Assembly (NCBI GenBank): GCA_021732845.1
Contig: JAKFUF010000071.1
Span: 1-64,000, forward strand
Origin: Planctomycetaceae bacterium
GTDB taxonomy: Bacteria > Planctomycetota > Planctomycetia > Planctomycetales > Planctomycetaceae
Reading direction: 5' to 3'
DNA: 64,000 nt
Translations under genes and position numbers: made by a program
In this document: positions 35,130-43,987 of the stretch, piece after piece
Numbering within the stretch: the first letter of the stretch is position 1
How the letters are laid out: each line of letters opens with the position of its first letter
The notes under the pieces: model-generated
Database searches by the model: none
What the model was told of the DNA's origin: nothing
The model's input: only the letters and a program-made list of their open reading frames with translations

Positions 35130-36236
35130 TCACTCCGCCGTCGCATACCGGTGCGTCGGCACCGGGCGGCCCGGTCGAAAGCTCTGGGTCTGGCGAAACT
35201 CAGCCGTGGCTCCAATCGCGCTGCAGGCATTCTCGACGGCGTCGCGGACCTGCGTTTCCAGAACTGCTGGATCGATCGCCACGCGGGCGTTGAGGATGAG
35301 TTCCAGATCTTTGACCTGACACTTCGACGGCAGCGACAACTCGGGCAACTGGTCGCGGGCGATCAGGTTGGCGACCCCAAAGAATCCTTCCCACAGGCCA
35401 ATCGCCTTGAGGTGCGCCGTCTCCGCTTCGGCGAGTGCCAAAGATTCCTTGAGCCGCCCCACGATGTCCAGGAGCAGCTTGTCGAGATCGAACTCAGCGG
35501 CCGAGGTGACACGGAGGCTGCAGTTAAGCCACCCAAGTTCGGCTTCGCCTTCGGCGTAGATGTCATAGTCGACATCGAGAATCCGCCGTCCGAAGTCGCC
35601 CTCCTGAGCGAGGAGTTCGTACAGCGCTGGGAACCCCGCGCTCGTTTTTGCGGAGATGCGCAACACCGGCCTGCCAGTGAACTCGGCGTCGAGCAGCGAC
35701 GTAATCTCTTCCACTGCATTCGGAGTGAGTTCGTCCATGCGGTTGATCAGGATCGCGTCCGCCTCCTCCAGTTGCTTGCGGAGAATGTACGCTGCCTTGG
35801 GCGAAAAACCGGCCTGAGCCTCGTTCTTCAGCACGCGCGTGCCGTGGCTCGGCTTCAAGATCACACAATACGGAGCGATGGAGAACTCGGCCTCGTACAG
35901 CCGCTTGAGCGGTTGCACGACGGTCGCCACCAAGTCGGTGCAGCTTCCGACCGGTTCCGCCAAAATCACGTCGGGCTTTTGAGCCACGCCAACCCGTTCG
36001 ATGGTCGACATTAGTTCGTTGAAGTTGCAGCAGAAGCAGGATCCGGCCACTTCACCGACCTCAAACCCCTGGGCCCGCAGTGTGTTGGTGTCCACAAGGT
36101 CGGTGGCCTGGTCATTGGTCACGATGCCGACGCGCAGTCCCTGGCCCATGTAGTGCCGCGCCAGCCGGCCGAGCGTCGTCGTCTTCCCGGCACCGAGGAA
36201 GCCACCGACCATGATGAAGCGAATTTTGTGGGCCAT
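35130..36236 (-). CDS. CobW/COG0523-family GTPase
   Basis: This is a 368-residue protein of the G3E P-loop GTPase family, used as metallochaperones or in metal-cofactor assembly. The N-terminus has [10 protein letters not shown] (Walker A, near residue 11), [15 protein letters not shown], and the metal-binding GSCFCC motif near 66. INRMDEL near 165 is the guanine-specificity region. The C-terminal half differs from CobW-C. The metal (Zn, Co, Ni or Fe) cannot be assigned, and no adjacent metal-dependent enzyme is seen. The hyp genes, which would need HypB for nickel, are far away in the window. Confidence 0.85.
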   Translation of the reverse strand: MAHKIRFIMVGGFLGAGKTTTLGRLARHYMGQGLRVGIVTNDQATDLVDTNTLRAQGFEVGEVAGSCFCCNFNELMSTIERVGVAQKPDVILAEPVGSCTDLVATVVQPLKRLYEAEFSIAPYCVILKPSHGTRVLKNEAQAGFSPKAAYILRKQLEEADAILINRMDELTPNAVEEITSLLDAEFTGRPVLRISAKTSAGFPALYELLAQEGDFGRRILDVDYDIYAEGEAELGWLNCSLRVTSAAEFDLDKLLLDIVGRLKESLALAEAETAHLKAIGLWEGFFGVANLIARDQLPELSLPSKCQVKDLELILNARVAIDPAVLETQVRDAVENACSAIGATAEFRQTQSFRPGRPVPTHRYATAE

Positions 36237-36357
36237 GAGAGTCAATCTGTGGGGTTGTTGAGGGTGAACGATTACTATAAGCCACCACCCGCACCGCCGA
36301 AAGCTGCAAGGGGAATCGGACCAGGACTGGCCAGTTTTTCAATTTGATCAATCACGA

Positions 36358-36416
36358 GTAACCCGACGCGTCAGCGAGGGAAGCGACTCCCCTCCCTCGC
36401 TGACGCGTCGGGTTAC
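36358..36416. repeat. Perfect 24-bp inverted repeat hairpin
   Basis: Arms 36358-36381 and 36393-36416 are perfectly complementary and begin GTAACCCGACGCGTCAGC, with an 11-base loop. It stands between divergent genes (cobW-like and Uma2), so it is not a simple terminator. Its strength and perfection suggest a recently moved palindromic repeat. Confidence 0.85.
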
Positions 36417-36498
36417 AAGACGGCTTCGCCATCTTGAAAGACTGGCCAGCCCTGGGATCCAGACTCTCAAACCTCCTTTGAACCCTCTTGGATGACTG

Positions 36499-37116
36499 AT
36501 GGCTGTTTCGCTGGCTGCCCCGTTGTTTACGTCTGGTCCTCCCTCCCTCGCGCGGCTCAAAGTCGAACAGTACGACCAGATGCTGGAACTCGACATCCTG
36601 GAAGAGGGAACGGCACTCGAGCTGATCGACGGGTATCTGCTGGAAAAGGACCGGGCCGACCGCGGCAAGGACCCGCAGCACAAAAACCGGCATTCGCAGG
36701 TGGTCGAGCGGCTCAAGGCCGCGTTGGGTGCCGGCTGCGCCGCCGCAGGCTGGCACGTCCAGCAGCACGAACCGATCGTCGTCTCCCTGTGGAGTGCCCC
36801 CGAACCCGATCTGGCGGTCGTGACCTGTTCGCTCGAGAGCCTGGAACATGTTCCGAACGAAGAGAACCTGGCACTGATTATTGAGGTCTCCAACGGCACC
36901 TTGGATTTTGACCGCCGTGTGCGTGTGCCGCTGTATGCGGCGGCTGGAGTTCCGTTGTGGATCGTGAACCTGGTGGACTCGGCCATTGAAACCTATGGGG
37001 TCGCCGACCGTGAAGCGGCCACTTACGGCAAGCTCGAGGTGCTGCGGCCCGGACAGATGCTACTCTGGGAAGCCGCTTCGCCGCTGGAACTCGCGGTGGC
37101 GGACATTCTGGGATGA
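36499..37116 (+). CDS. Uma2-family (DUF820) putative nuclease
   Basis: This is a 205-residue protein of the Uma2 family, whose fold belongs to the PD-(D/E)XK nuclease superfamily and which is heavily amplified in planctomycetes and cyanobacteria. ELIDGYLLEKD near residue 43, PEPDLAVV near 97 and LALIIEVSNGTLDFDRRVRVPLYAAAGVPLWIVNL near 121-155 are characteristic; the D-L-A-V and I-E-V segments carry the putative catalytic acids. The role in cells is unknown. GGA lies just upstream of the ATG. A second Uma2 gene is at 50874. Confidence 0.88.
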   Translation: MAVSLAAPLFTSGPPSLARLKVEQYDQMLELDILEEGTALELIDGYLLEKDRADRGKDPQHKNRHSQVVERLKAALGAGCAAAGWHVQQHEPIVVSLWSAPEPDLAVVTCSLESLEHVPNEENLALIIEVSNGTLDFDRRVRVPLYAAAGVPLWIVNLVDSAIETYGVADREAATYGKLEVLRPGQMLLWEAASPLELAVADILG

Positions 37117-37287
37117 AGTCCGGGACGCGGCTTCCCACGTGATGTCAAACTATCGGCAACGCGACCTTGGCGTCGACTGAAGTCGACTGAAGTCGACACT
37201 ACGGTTGACGGTTGACGGGGACCGATCCTTCAGTACCATCAGATCAGCAACCGTCACTGCGTTCCAAACTGCGGAATGAGGCCTACT

Positions 37288-38583
37288 ATGGACCGGCGTG
37301 AATTTCTGGGATCGACCACCGTGCTGGGACTGGGTGCGGGTTTGGCCGCAGCGATGCATGTGGGGGAAACCGCCGCAGCGGAAAAGGCACAGACGCCGGT
37401 ACGGATGGCGTTCATGGGCGTGAACGGCCGCGGCAAGGATCTGCTGAAGGGTTTCGTTGGCTTCCCGCAGACCGAAGTGGCCTACATTTGTGATCCTGAC
37501 GCCGCCGTCATCCCCGCCGCCATGAAGGTCGTGTCGGACTCCGGCCGCAAATCGCCGAAAGTCGAAAAAGATTTTCGCGTGGCTCTGGAAGATCCCGAGG
37601 TCGACGTGCTGGTCTGTGCCGCACCCGATCATTGGCATTCGCTGGCCACCATCTGGGCCTGCCAGGCTGGGAAGGACGTGTATGTCGAGAAGCCGGTGTC
37701 GCACAACCCGATCGAAGGCCGGAGGATGGTGCAGGCGGCCCGCAAGTACAACCGCATCGTGCAGGCCGGCACCCAGCGCCGCAGCGCCGCCGACATGCAG
37801 GAGGCGGTGAAAATCGTGCAGAGCGGGAAGCTGGGCGACGTGGCGTTTGTCCGCGCCTGGATTACCAGCCAGCGGCCGAACATCGGGAAGGAGCAGGTCA
37901 CCGCTCCGCCGGAAGATCTCGATTTCGACCTTTGGTGCGGCCCGGCCGCCAACAACGGCTACAAGAAAAACCTCGTCCATTATCACTGGCATTGGCGGTG
38001 GGATTACGGAACCGGCGAGTGCGGCAACAACGGCATCCATGCCATGGATGTCGCCCGCTGGGGCCTGGGTGTCGACGCGCCAGACATCGTCGTCTGCGGC
38101 GGCGGCAAGAACTTCTTCGACGACGATCAGGAAACACCCGACACGCAGCTCGCCACCTTTGAGTGCGGCGGAACCACCCTGCAGTGGGAACATCGCACCT
38201 GGTCGCCACATGGGATCGACAACGAGGCTTTCGGCGTGACCTTCTACGGTTCTGAAGGCACACTGGCAGTACGAAGCCACGGCTGGACGCTTTACGCGAT
38301 GGAGGGCAAGAAGGAAAAGGAAGTCCAGAAGCGCGAACCGGCCGAGTTCGAAAACGCCCACAAGCAGAACTTCTTCGACAGCCTGATCAGCCGCGCGGCA
38401 CCGAATGCCGAAATCGAGATCGCCCACCGCAGCACACAGTTCTGCCAGCTCGCCAACATCGCCTGGCGAACCCGCTCTACCGTGCGGTTCGACGGAGCCA
38501 CGGAAACCATTCTGGGTAACGACGCCGCCACGGCGCTGTTGGGACGTTCGTACCGGAAGGGGTTTGAGCTGCCGACGGTGTGA
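37288..38583 (+). CDS. Gfo/Idh/MocA-family oxidoreductase, Tat-exported
   Basis: This is a 431-residue NAD(P)-dependent oxidoreductase. The twin-arginine leader MDRREFLGSTTVLGLGAGLA is followed by a Rossmann domain (VRMAFMGVNGRGKDLLKG, near residue 40), the conserved VDVLVCAAPDHWHS, and GKDVYVEKPVSHNPIEGRR near 130. The C-terminal domain has WHWRWDYGTGECGNNGIHAMDVARWGL near 235. Exported Gfo/Idh proteins are a planctomycete speciality in sugar and polyol metabolism. I take the ATG at 37288, which has GAGG about eight bases upstream. The upstream 170 bases contain degenerate GACTGAAGTCGAC repeats. Confidence 0.9.
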   Translation: MDRREFLGSTTVLGLGAGLAAAMHVGETAAAEKAQTPVRMAFMGVNGRGKDLLKGFVGFPQTEVAYICDPDAAVIPAAMKVVSDSGRKSPKVEKDFRVALEDPEVDVLVCAAPDHWHSLATIWACQAGKDVYVEKPVSHNPIEGRRMVQAARKYNRIVQAGTQRRSAADMQEAVKIVQSGKLGDVAFVRAWITSQRPNIGKEQVTAPPEDLDFDLWCGPAANNGYKKNLVHYHWHWRWDYGTGECGNNGIHAMDVARWGLGVDAPDIVVCGGGKNFFDDDQETPDTQLATFECGGTTLQWEHRTWSPHGIDNEAFGVTFYGSEGTLAVRSHGWTLYAMEGKKEKEVQKREPAEFENAHKQNFFDSLISRAAPNAEIEIAHRSTQFCQLANIAWRTRSTVRFDGATETILGNDAATALLGRSYRKGFELPTV

Positions 38584-38627
38584 CTCCCGGGACGCCCAAC
38601 ATCATGTTGGCGGTTCCAACAAGCCAA

Positions 38628-38777
38628 TTTCAAATTTCAGATTTCAAATTTCACAGTAAAATACTTTTTCGCGACATCTGGCCTTCCGGGCGAGAGTTAC
38701 GTACTTCGCTGTGGAGGCGTGGCCGATCGTTCGATGTGGTCACACAGACTGTGAAATTTGAAATTTGAGATTTGAAA
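38628..38777. repeat. 150-bp element with 29-bp terminal inverted repeats (TTTCAAATTTC)
   Basis: The left end (38628-38656, starting TTTCAAATTTCAG and ending TTTCACAG) is complementary to the right end (38749-38777) with two mismatches in 29. A diverged copy of the left end plus the adjoining CAGTAAAA..CTTTTTC lies at 57390-57441. There is no coding capacity, so this looks like a miniature inverted-repeat element. A further TCAAATTTGAAATT follows at 38797. Confidence 0.8.
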
Positions 38778-38850
38778 TCAACTTTTGTCGGACACGTCAA
38801 ATTTGAAATTGCGTTAGACCAAAGAACGGACTCAATGTGCCAGATACTGC

Positions 38851-39732
38851 ATGCCCTCTGAGCCACCGGATTCTGCCAGTCCCGGTCGTCTGCTGCGCGG
38901 GATTGGCGGTGAGGCGAAGTGGCCGCTCGCGCTGACCTACACGCTGTTCAACGTCGAGAATCTGCTGCAATTGGCGCAGCCACTGGTGCTGGGGTGGGCG
39001 ATTGACGGGCTCCTCCGCGGAACGCATGCCGGGCTGGGGTGGCTCATCGCGCAGCACCTGAGCCACCTGGCGGTGGGGACGCTGCGGCAGATGTACGACA
39101 CGCGGGTGTTCACCGCGATGCTGACGCGGTTGACGACGCGGCTGGTGCTGGAACAAAGGCAGCAGGGGGTGCCGGTCTCGGTGGTGGCCGCACGATCGGC
39201 GATGTCGCGAGACTTTGTGGACTTCTTTGAACGCGACATCCCGCTGATGGTCAGCGCGGCCTATTCGCTGTGCGGGGCTCTGGTGTTCCTGGCCTTTTAT
39301 GACAGGATGCTGGTTCCGTACTGCATTGTTTTGCTGGTCCCCTGCATGCTGCTCAACCTGCGGTACGGCCGGGTGACGCGGCGGCTCAATGGCCGGCTGC
39401 ACGATGAGTTCGAGCGCGAGATCGACGCCATTGAAGACGGGACCGAACCGATTATCCGGCAGCACTATGCCAACGTTGCGCGCTGGCGGGTCAAACTGTC
39501 CGACAGCGACGCCCGCAACTTCGGCCTGATGGAGCTGTTCGTCCTGGGCCTGATCGCCGCGACGCTATTGCGGTACTGCGCCCCGGGCCGCGGCGCGGTC
39601 TCACCCGGCGATGTCTTTGCCGTCTTCCGCTACATGCTCACCTTCGTCACTGCCCTCGACCGCGTGCCAATGATCGTCATGCAGATCGGCCGTCTGCGCG
39701 ACATCGCGGGCCGGCTGAGTCCGGAACCGTAA
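38851..39732 (+). CDS. ABC transporter six-TM domain protein without ATPase
   Basis: This is a 293-residue membrane protein with about five or six hydrophobic segments. It has the organisation of an exporter-type ABC transmembrane domain, including the QMYDTRVFTAMLTRLTTRLV coupling region and a RLRDI end, but the nucleotide-binding half is absent and none is encoded next to it. Stand-alone domains of this kind form a small recognised family in bacteria. It may pair with an ATPase elsewhere. The substrate is unknown. No Shine-Dalgarno site is seen before the ATG at 38851. Confidence 0.7.
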   Translation: MPSEPPDSASPGRLLRGIGGEAKWPLALTYTLFNVENLLQLAQPLVLGWAIDGLLRGTHAGLGWLIAQHLSHLAVGTLRQMYDTRVFTAMLTRLTTRLVLEQRQQGVPVSVVAARSAMSRDFVDFFERDIPLMVSAAYSLCGALVFLAFYDRMLVPYCIVLLVPCMLLNLRYGRVTRRLNGRLHDEFEREIDAIEDGTEPIIRQHYANVARWRVKLSDSDARNFGLMELFVLGLIAATLLRYCAPGRGAVSPGDVFAVFRYMLTFVTALDRVPMIVMQIGRLRDIAGRLSPEP

Positions 39733-40077
39733 CCGCGCCATTTTCAAAAACTGGAGCCGGCAAGCGAGTTCGTGCCGGCTCATGAAATTGCCCACGAACG
39801 GGCGACCCACCCAAAATCGGCTTACGGCCAGGCCATCATGGTCGCTGGCGACGAATCGTTCACGGACGCTTAGGACCGCGGCAAGAATAACTGTCGATTT
39901 TTGACGAGCCGTACAGCCAATGAGCCGGAGGGCCTTAGCCGGCCTTAGCCCCCGGTTGGAGGATGATCGGAAGACGCCAACGCCACGAACCGGACGCTAA
40001 CGCGTGCCGGCTGATGAATCTGCCCTCAATCGGCGTCCATCCCAAGCAACTTCACCATGTTATTGTTGCCGCGATCC
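39733..40077. other. Intergenic repeat-rich stretch
   Basis: No gene seen. Two related segments, GTGCCGGCTCATGAAATTGCC (39772) and GTGCCGGCTGATGAATCTGCC (40007), each followed by a GGCG word, form a direct repeat. CCGGACGCTAACGCGTGCCGG and a GGCCTTAGCC duplication also occur. This kind of repeat is common in planctomycete spacers. Confidence 0.55.
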
Positions 40078-40677
40078 TTAGTGAACATGGTTGCCTTCGG
40101 GGAATTTGAATTTGGTCTCGGCAAACTCCTTATCGCCGAACTTGATGGGGCCGAAGTGGCCGTCGAACATCTTCACCCCCTTGAGGTCGGCGGCTTCCAG
40201 CGTGAACACCTGGTTGCCAGCTTCGTCCTTTCCCGCCGTGAGCTTGCCGGTCGTGGGTTCGGCGGGCAGCCCTTCCTTTTCCTTGCTGGTCTTGACGGTG
40301 TACACGAGTTCGATCTCTGGCTGCTCGATGGTCAGCGCCTTCTCGGCAGCTCCATCGAGCGGATAGGCCAGCAGTTTGCCATGTTCGGCGTCGAGCACCA
40401 CTTCCACGTGGAACTCTTCATCACCGAGGAGAACCAGCGTCCCATGATGCGGACCATGTTCGGCATGATGGTGGTGGCCAGCGTGCTCGTGTTCGCCGTG
40501 TTCATGGTCCCCGTGGTCGTGATCGTCATGCGTGGCTTCCGTGCCGGAGGTTCCCGCCCCTGAGGTGGGTGCCACCGCAGGTGCAGGGTTGCAGCCGGAG
40601 AAAGTAAAGAGTGCGGCCGAGCCACACATCAGGCAGACGCCCAGAATTCGGGCTCGGAAGAAAGGTGACTCGACCAT
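40078..40677 (-). CDS. Histidine-rich lipoprotein
   Basis: This is a 199-residue protein with a lipoprotein signal (CLMCGSAALFTFSGC, Cys near residue 29). A spacer with about 17 histidines, alternating with Asp/Glu, runs from residue 50 to 80 and probably binds zinc, nickel or copper. The rest is a beta-rich domain (GTLVLLGDEEFHVEVVLDAEHGKLLAYPLDG) and a C-terminal KFKFPEGNHVH with two more histidines. It would be anchored to the outer or inner membrane facing the periplasm. A metal buffering role is inference. GGGAG lies about ten bases before the ATG. Confidence 0.8.
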   Translation of the reverse strand: MVESPFFRARILGVCLMCGSAALFTFSGCNPAPAVAPTSGAGTSGTEATHDDHDHGDHEHGEHEHAGHHHHAEHGPHHGTLVLLGDEEFHVEVVLDAEHGKLLAYPLDGAAEKALTIEQPEIELVYTVKTSKEKEGLPAEPTTGKLTAGKDEAGNQVFTLEAADLKGVKMFDGHFGPIKFGDKEFAETKFKFPEGNHVH

Positions 40678-41556
40678 GAATCATGCTCCCTGAACCCGAA
40701 GCCATACCGGCCGGGTTGTTGCACAAGAGTTGCGAAAACCAGATGGCGGAATCATATCGCACCCGTGAAAGGGAGTGAAGTCCCCGCCTGTCGAAAAACC
40801 GGTTGCAGCACCTTCATTGGATCAGCGTGCCCATGCTGAACGGGACGCCCTCCTATGACGCCTTTGCCATCGAATCGCGTGCGGCCGACTGCACCATGCG
40901 TATTCCAACCTTCCGTACATTCGCGGGCGCACCGTTATGCGCAATCGGAAAGAATGCACCGCGGCGACAAGCCTGCACGGCGGGTGTGCGCCTCTCGTTC
41001 CACCGGCTCCGCGCCCCGAACAAACGCCGCACTTGCCTCACATCCGTCGCATGTCAACTTGCGACTGCGTTTTGATGTCAAGCCGCGCCAATACAACTGA
41101 ACGATTCGGCACTCCCTTCACGCCCCTGCTTTGTCGTGCGCAAATGGAGTGATGAAGCAAGGCAATAACCAGCAATGAGATGCGCGCCACGATTTTGGCG
41201 GCTTGCATAATTCGAAATTTTTGCCCCTTCAGGCACATCGCGTGCAATAGGTCCAAAACATCCAAAGCGAATGCCAAACACAATCGCTGAGCCAGTTCAA
41301 AACGGTTGCATCACTCCGAGTTGAATCTGTGTTCTGGATGTCACTGTTGTTGCAGGCCTCAAGCATCACTTAAGCCACGCAACCAGTGCAGCCGTCTCTC
41401 ACTCCTAGCTAGAGCGGGACGGATCGAGTCGCCCGAGATCTGACGTCGGTTTTGGGCAAATTTGGAGCGTCGCGGGGCTTCGAGGGGCATGGCCTCCCAC
41501 CCGACGGCATCCACTGAAGAAGACACGACTCTCAAACTCTCTCAAGGACTGCACGA
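40678..41556. other. Non-coding stretch upstream of the pilin-like genes
   Basis: About 880 bases without a convincing gene. A segment near 41230 (CAGGCACATCGCGTGCAATAG) resembles one upstream of the second pilin-like gene (GGGCACATCGCGTGCATTGAG near 42360), suggesting that the duplication of the pilin genes included upstream DNA. Confidence 0.5.
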
Positions 41557-41895
41557 ATGCTCACACTGAACGCCCTCCTGAAGGACGAAGCCGGTTTCAT
41601 CGTTTCCGCCGAGCTGGTTCTGGTCGCCACGATCCTCGTGATCGGCCTGATCGTCGGCCTCAGCTCCATCCAGCACGCTATTGTCGCTGAACTGAACGAC
41701 GTTGGCGACGCGTTCGGTGCCCTGACCCAGGGCTACCAGTACGGTGGATTCCGCGCTGTCAAGTCGAACGGTGCTCCCGCTGGTATCAAGGCCATCACCC
41801 AGGGCTCGCTGTTCACCGACACGGCTGATGACTGCGACAACGACCAGTGCTCGCTGTCCTGCGACGCCGCCGCCACCGAAGTGCCCAAGCCGTAA
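41557..41895 (+). CDS. Pilin-like small protein, tandem copy 1
   Basis: This is a 112-residue protein. A short charged leader ends DEAG and is followed by FIVSAELVLVATILVIGLIVGL, a single hydrophobic helix with an early Glu, as in type IV/Flp pilins. The Glu would be at +6 rather than +5 if cleavage follows the Gly. The rest is polar with an Asp/Cys-rich segment, DTADDCDNDQCSLSCD. The same organisation is common in planctomycete small proteins. An AAGGA ribosome site lies in the conserved CTCTCAAGGACT leader. A strong terminator follows. No Tad/Flp assembly genes are nearby. The role is inferred from helix shape only. Confidence 0.75.
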   Translation: MLTLNALLKDEAGFIVSAELVLVATILVIGLIVGLSSIQHAIVAELNDVGDAFGALTQGYQYGGFRAVKSNGAPAGIKAITQGSLFTDTADDCDNDQCSLSCDAAATEVPKP

Positions 41896-41903
41896 TTGCT
41901 GAT

Positions 41904-41947
41904 CAGTTCGGGGCTGGCAGTGCCAGCCCCGAACTGGCTTTTATTGC
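41904..41947 (+). terminator. Rho-independent terminator after pilin-like copy 1
   Basis: Perfect 16-bp stem (41904-41919 with 41921-41936, CAGTTCGGGGCTGGCA and its complement) followed by GCTTTTATTGCTTT. Confidence 0.9.
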
Positions 41948-42680
41948 TTTGATCACTGGTTCCAGATTTGGGCTTCATCCCCAGGAAGTTCAAATCTCGA
42001 CCCAGAGATCTGATCGCGAACCCGTTGGAAGCGATCATGAGAGAGGCTGAAGGCAACGCGGACCGGAGTGTCTGCGTTGTCTTCAGCTATTGAGTCGAAC
42101 CGCAGCTTGTCGCCACCCTGCTGCCCCCCGTTGCCGCCGAATGTTGCCTTGTTGCAACCGCGCGGCAAGACCGCTGTCGTCGTGCTTTTCGTCAATGTCA
42201 GTTGGCGTTTTGCGCAAAGCCGCGCACCAACTGCTTGACAGATTCAGGCTGTGAGGTCCAGTCTGGCAGCAAGCGCATCCATGGTTTTTTGGGTGCAACT
42301 TCTTCTGCGGCAATCTCTTCCCGCAAACGCCAGATTTCTTCTGCTGCGTTTGGCTACGCTCGGGCACATCGCGTGCATTGAGTGCCTCTCGTTCAAGTCG
42401 CAACTCTGCGAATGAATGAATGAAGTGGCCCTGCAACAGTCCAGCAAGGCCTGACAGACACGACCAACATGACCGCGTCCTGCACGATGCAACCGTGGCT
42501 CTGCTGGTCCTGCTGTCGTGGCTAGCCGCGTCGCTCCGGCCGGAGACGCGGGCACCACACGGGATGGAGATGGCAACAACGACTGTCCGCCGTCGCCATT
42601 CGTTAAGGACGACCGGGGAACGGGCTATTCCCCACTCTCAAATCCCCTCTCTCGTGAAAAATCTCTCAAGGACTCAAAGC
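41948..42680. other. Non-coding stretch between the two pilin-like genes
   Basis: About 730 bases; the open frames have no family features or ribosome sites. The 3' part contains the CACATCGCGTGCA word shared with the upstream region of the first copy, and the conserved CTCTCAAGGACT leader just before the second ATG. Confidence 0.5.
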
Positions 42681-43019
42681 ATGCGCACTCTCACCGCTCT
42701 GATCAATGACGAAGCTGGCTTCATCGTTTCCGCCGAACTGGTCCTCGTCGCCACCATCCTCGTCATCGGCCTGGTGGTCGGCCTCAGCTCGATTCAGCAT
42801 GCGATCGTCGCCGAACTCAACGACGTGGCCGACGCCATCGGCTCGATCAACCAGGGTTACAGCTATGGTGGATTCACCGCCGTGAAGTCGAACGGTGCCG
42901 CCGCCGGCATCAAGGCCCGCACCTTCGGTTCGGCCTTCGCGGACACGGCTGATGACTGCGACAACGACCAGTGCAGCATCTCCTGCGACACCCCGGTTGT
43001 CGAAGCTCCGAAGGCCTGA
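42681..43019 (+). CDS. Pilin-like small protein, tandem copy 2
   Basis: This is a 112-residue protein, a close paralogue of the one at 41557 (roughly four of five residues identical by eye, same length). It has the leader NDEAG, the helix FIVSAELVLVATILVIGLVVGL, and the DTADDCDNDQCSISCD segment. The true start is the ATG at 42681, after a CTCTCAAGGACT leader shared with copy 1; the longer upstream frame is not conserved. A second strong hairpin follows. Duplication with separate terminators suggests independent or high expression of an abundant surface component. Confidence 0.75.
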   Translation: MRTLTALINDEAGFIVSAELVLVATILVIGLVVGLSSIQHAIVAELNDVADAIGSINQGYSYGGFTAVKSNGAAAGIKARTFGSAFADTADDCDNDQCSISCDTPVVEAPKA

Positions 43020-43048
43020 TTCATTGGACGCCTGAACTCGAAACATGA

Positions 43049-43089
43049 AACACCGGGGCTCGAATTTCGAGCCCCGGTGTTGTGTTGTT
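43049..43089 (+). terminator. Rho-independent terminator after pilin-like copy 2
   Basis: Perfect 16-bp stem (43049-43064 with 43066-43081, AACACCGGGGCTCGAA and its complement) with a one-base loop, followed by a T-rich GTGTTGTTT. Confidence 0.88.
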
Positions 43090-43109
43090 TGGCCTGGCAA
43101 ACAGTTCGT

Positions 43110-43290
43110 TGCCAATTGCGGATCGACGTGGTGGGAGGATCCTGGTCCTCCAGAGCCGCGGGCAATACATAGGGGACTCGGCTTTTTGGTGCGAATTACG
43201 AGCGATTGCTGAGGAATGCGATCACGCATGCAGCGCGCACCGTTCACCGCGGCCCTGCAGGTGGAGCCCTCCCACCGCGTCGCCCGCTAG
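43110..43290 (-). repeat. Reverse-oriented dispersed copy of the array hairpin family
   Basis: GGTCCTCCAGAGCCGCGGGCAA near 43144 is close to the reverse complement of the TTGCCCGCGGCTCTGG..CCAG core of the arrays at 225-1482 and 2970-3831, in a single diverged copy with a flanking GTTCACCGCGGCCCTGCAGG. It fills much of the 43020-43303 gap. Confidence 0.6.
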
Positions 43291-43303
43291 TCACCACCAC
43301 CGT

Positions 43304-43987
43304 CTACAACTCCGGCCAGTTCCGCCTGGTTCGCGGTGCGGTGAGGATCAACGGTACATGCTTCACCGGGTGATCGACAATGAGCTGGTGCGCGTGCAGG
43401 CAGATGCAGCCTTCAACCGCCACCTTGGAGCCATACTTGCCATCACCCAGAATGGGAAAGCCCGCGTGGGCAAGCTGCACGCGGATCTGGTGCGATCGGC
43501 CGGTGACAGGCCGAACCTCCAGCAGCGCGCGGCGGTGTTGCCGTTCGAGGCAGCGGAAAGTCAACACGCTGTGGCGGGCTTGTGAACGTTCTGTACCGGA
43601 CTGCTGACCGGGTCCGCGAACCACCCGCACCGTATTGGTCTCGGGCTCCTTCAGCAGCCAGTCAATCAACGTCCCCTCGGGGGGAACCTCCCCTTCGACC
43701 AAGGCGTGATAGACCTTTTCGACACTCCCGGTACGAAACTGTTCTGCCAGGCGCCCCGCAGCCTTGCTGGTGCGGGCGAACAGAACGACGCCGGAGACCG
43801 GGCGGTCGAGCCGATGCACAATTCCGACAAACACGTTGCCTGGCTTCTGATATTTGTCGCGCAGGTAGTCTGCCGCCTCTTCGACCAGCGACCTGTCGCC
43901 GGTCACGTCGCCCATCGTCAACATGCCGGCTGGCTTGACCACCGCCAGGCAGTGGTTGTCCTCGTAGAGTACCGCCAACCGGCTCAT
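43304..43987 (-). CDS. RluA-family pseudouridine synthase
   Basis: This is a 227-residue RNA-modifying enzyme. NHCLAVVKPAGMLTM near residue 11 and the catalytic FVGIVHRLDRPVSGVVLFARTSKAA near 54-78 (Asp in HRLDRPVSG) define the RluA family. EVRPVTGRSHQIRVQLAHAGFPILGDGKYGS near 163 is the second motif. There is no N-terminal S4 domain, and the protein is short compared with RluC/RluD. The target uridine (rRNA or tRNA) is not known. Its ATG overlaps the truD stop as TAATG, so it is coupled to truD. Confidence 0.93.
   Translation of the reverse strand: MSRLAVLYEDNHCLAVVKPAGMLTMGDVTGDRSLVEEAADYLRDKYQKPGNVFVGIVHRLDRPVSGVVLFARTSKAAGRLAEQFRTGSVEKVYHALVEGEVPPEGTLIDWLLKEPETNTVRVVRGPGQQSGTERSQARHSVLTFRCLERQHRRALLEVRPVTGRSHQIRVQLAHAGFPILGDGKYGSKVAVEGCICLHAHQLIVDHPVKHVPLILTAPRTRRNWPEL

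Noticed and set aside
40803-41283. Short open frames before the pilin-like genes
   Set aside because: No family features, several overlapping alternatives on both strands, no ribosome site.
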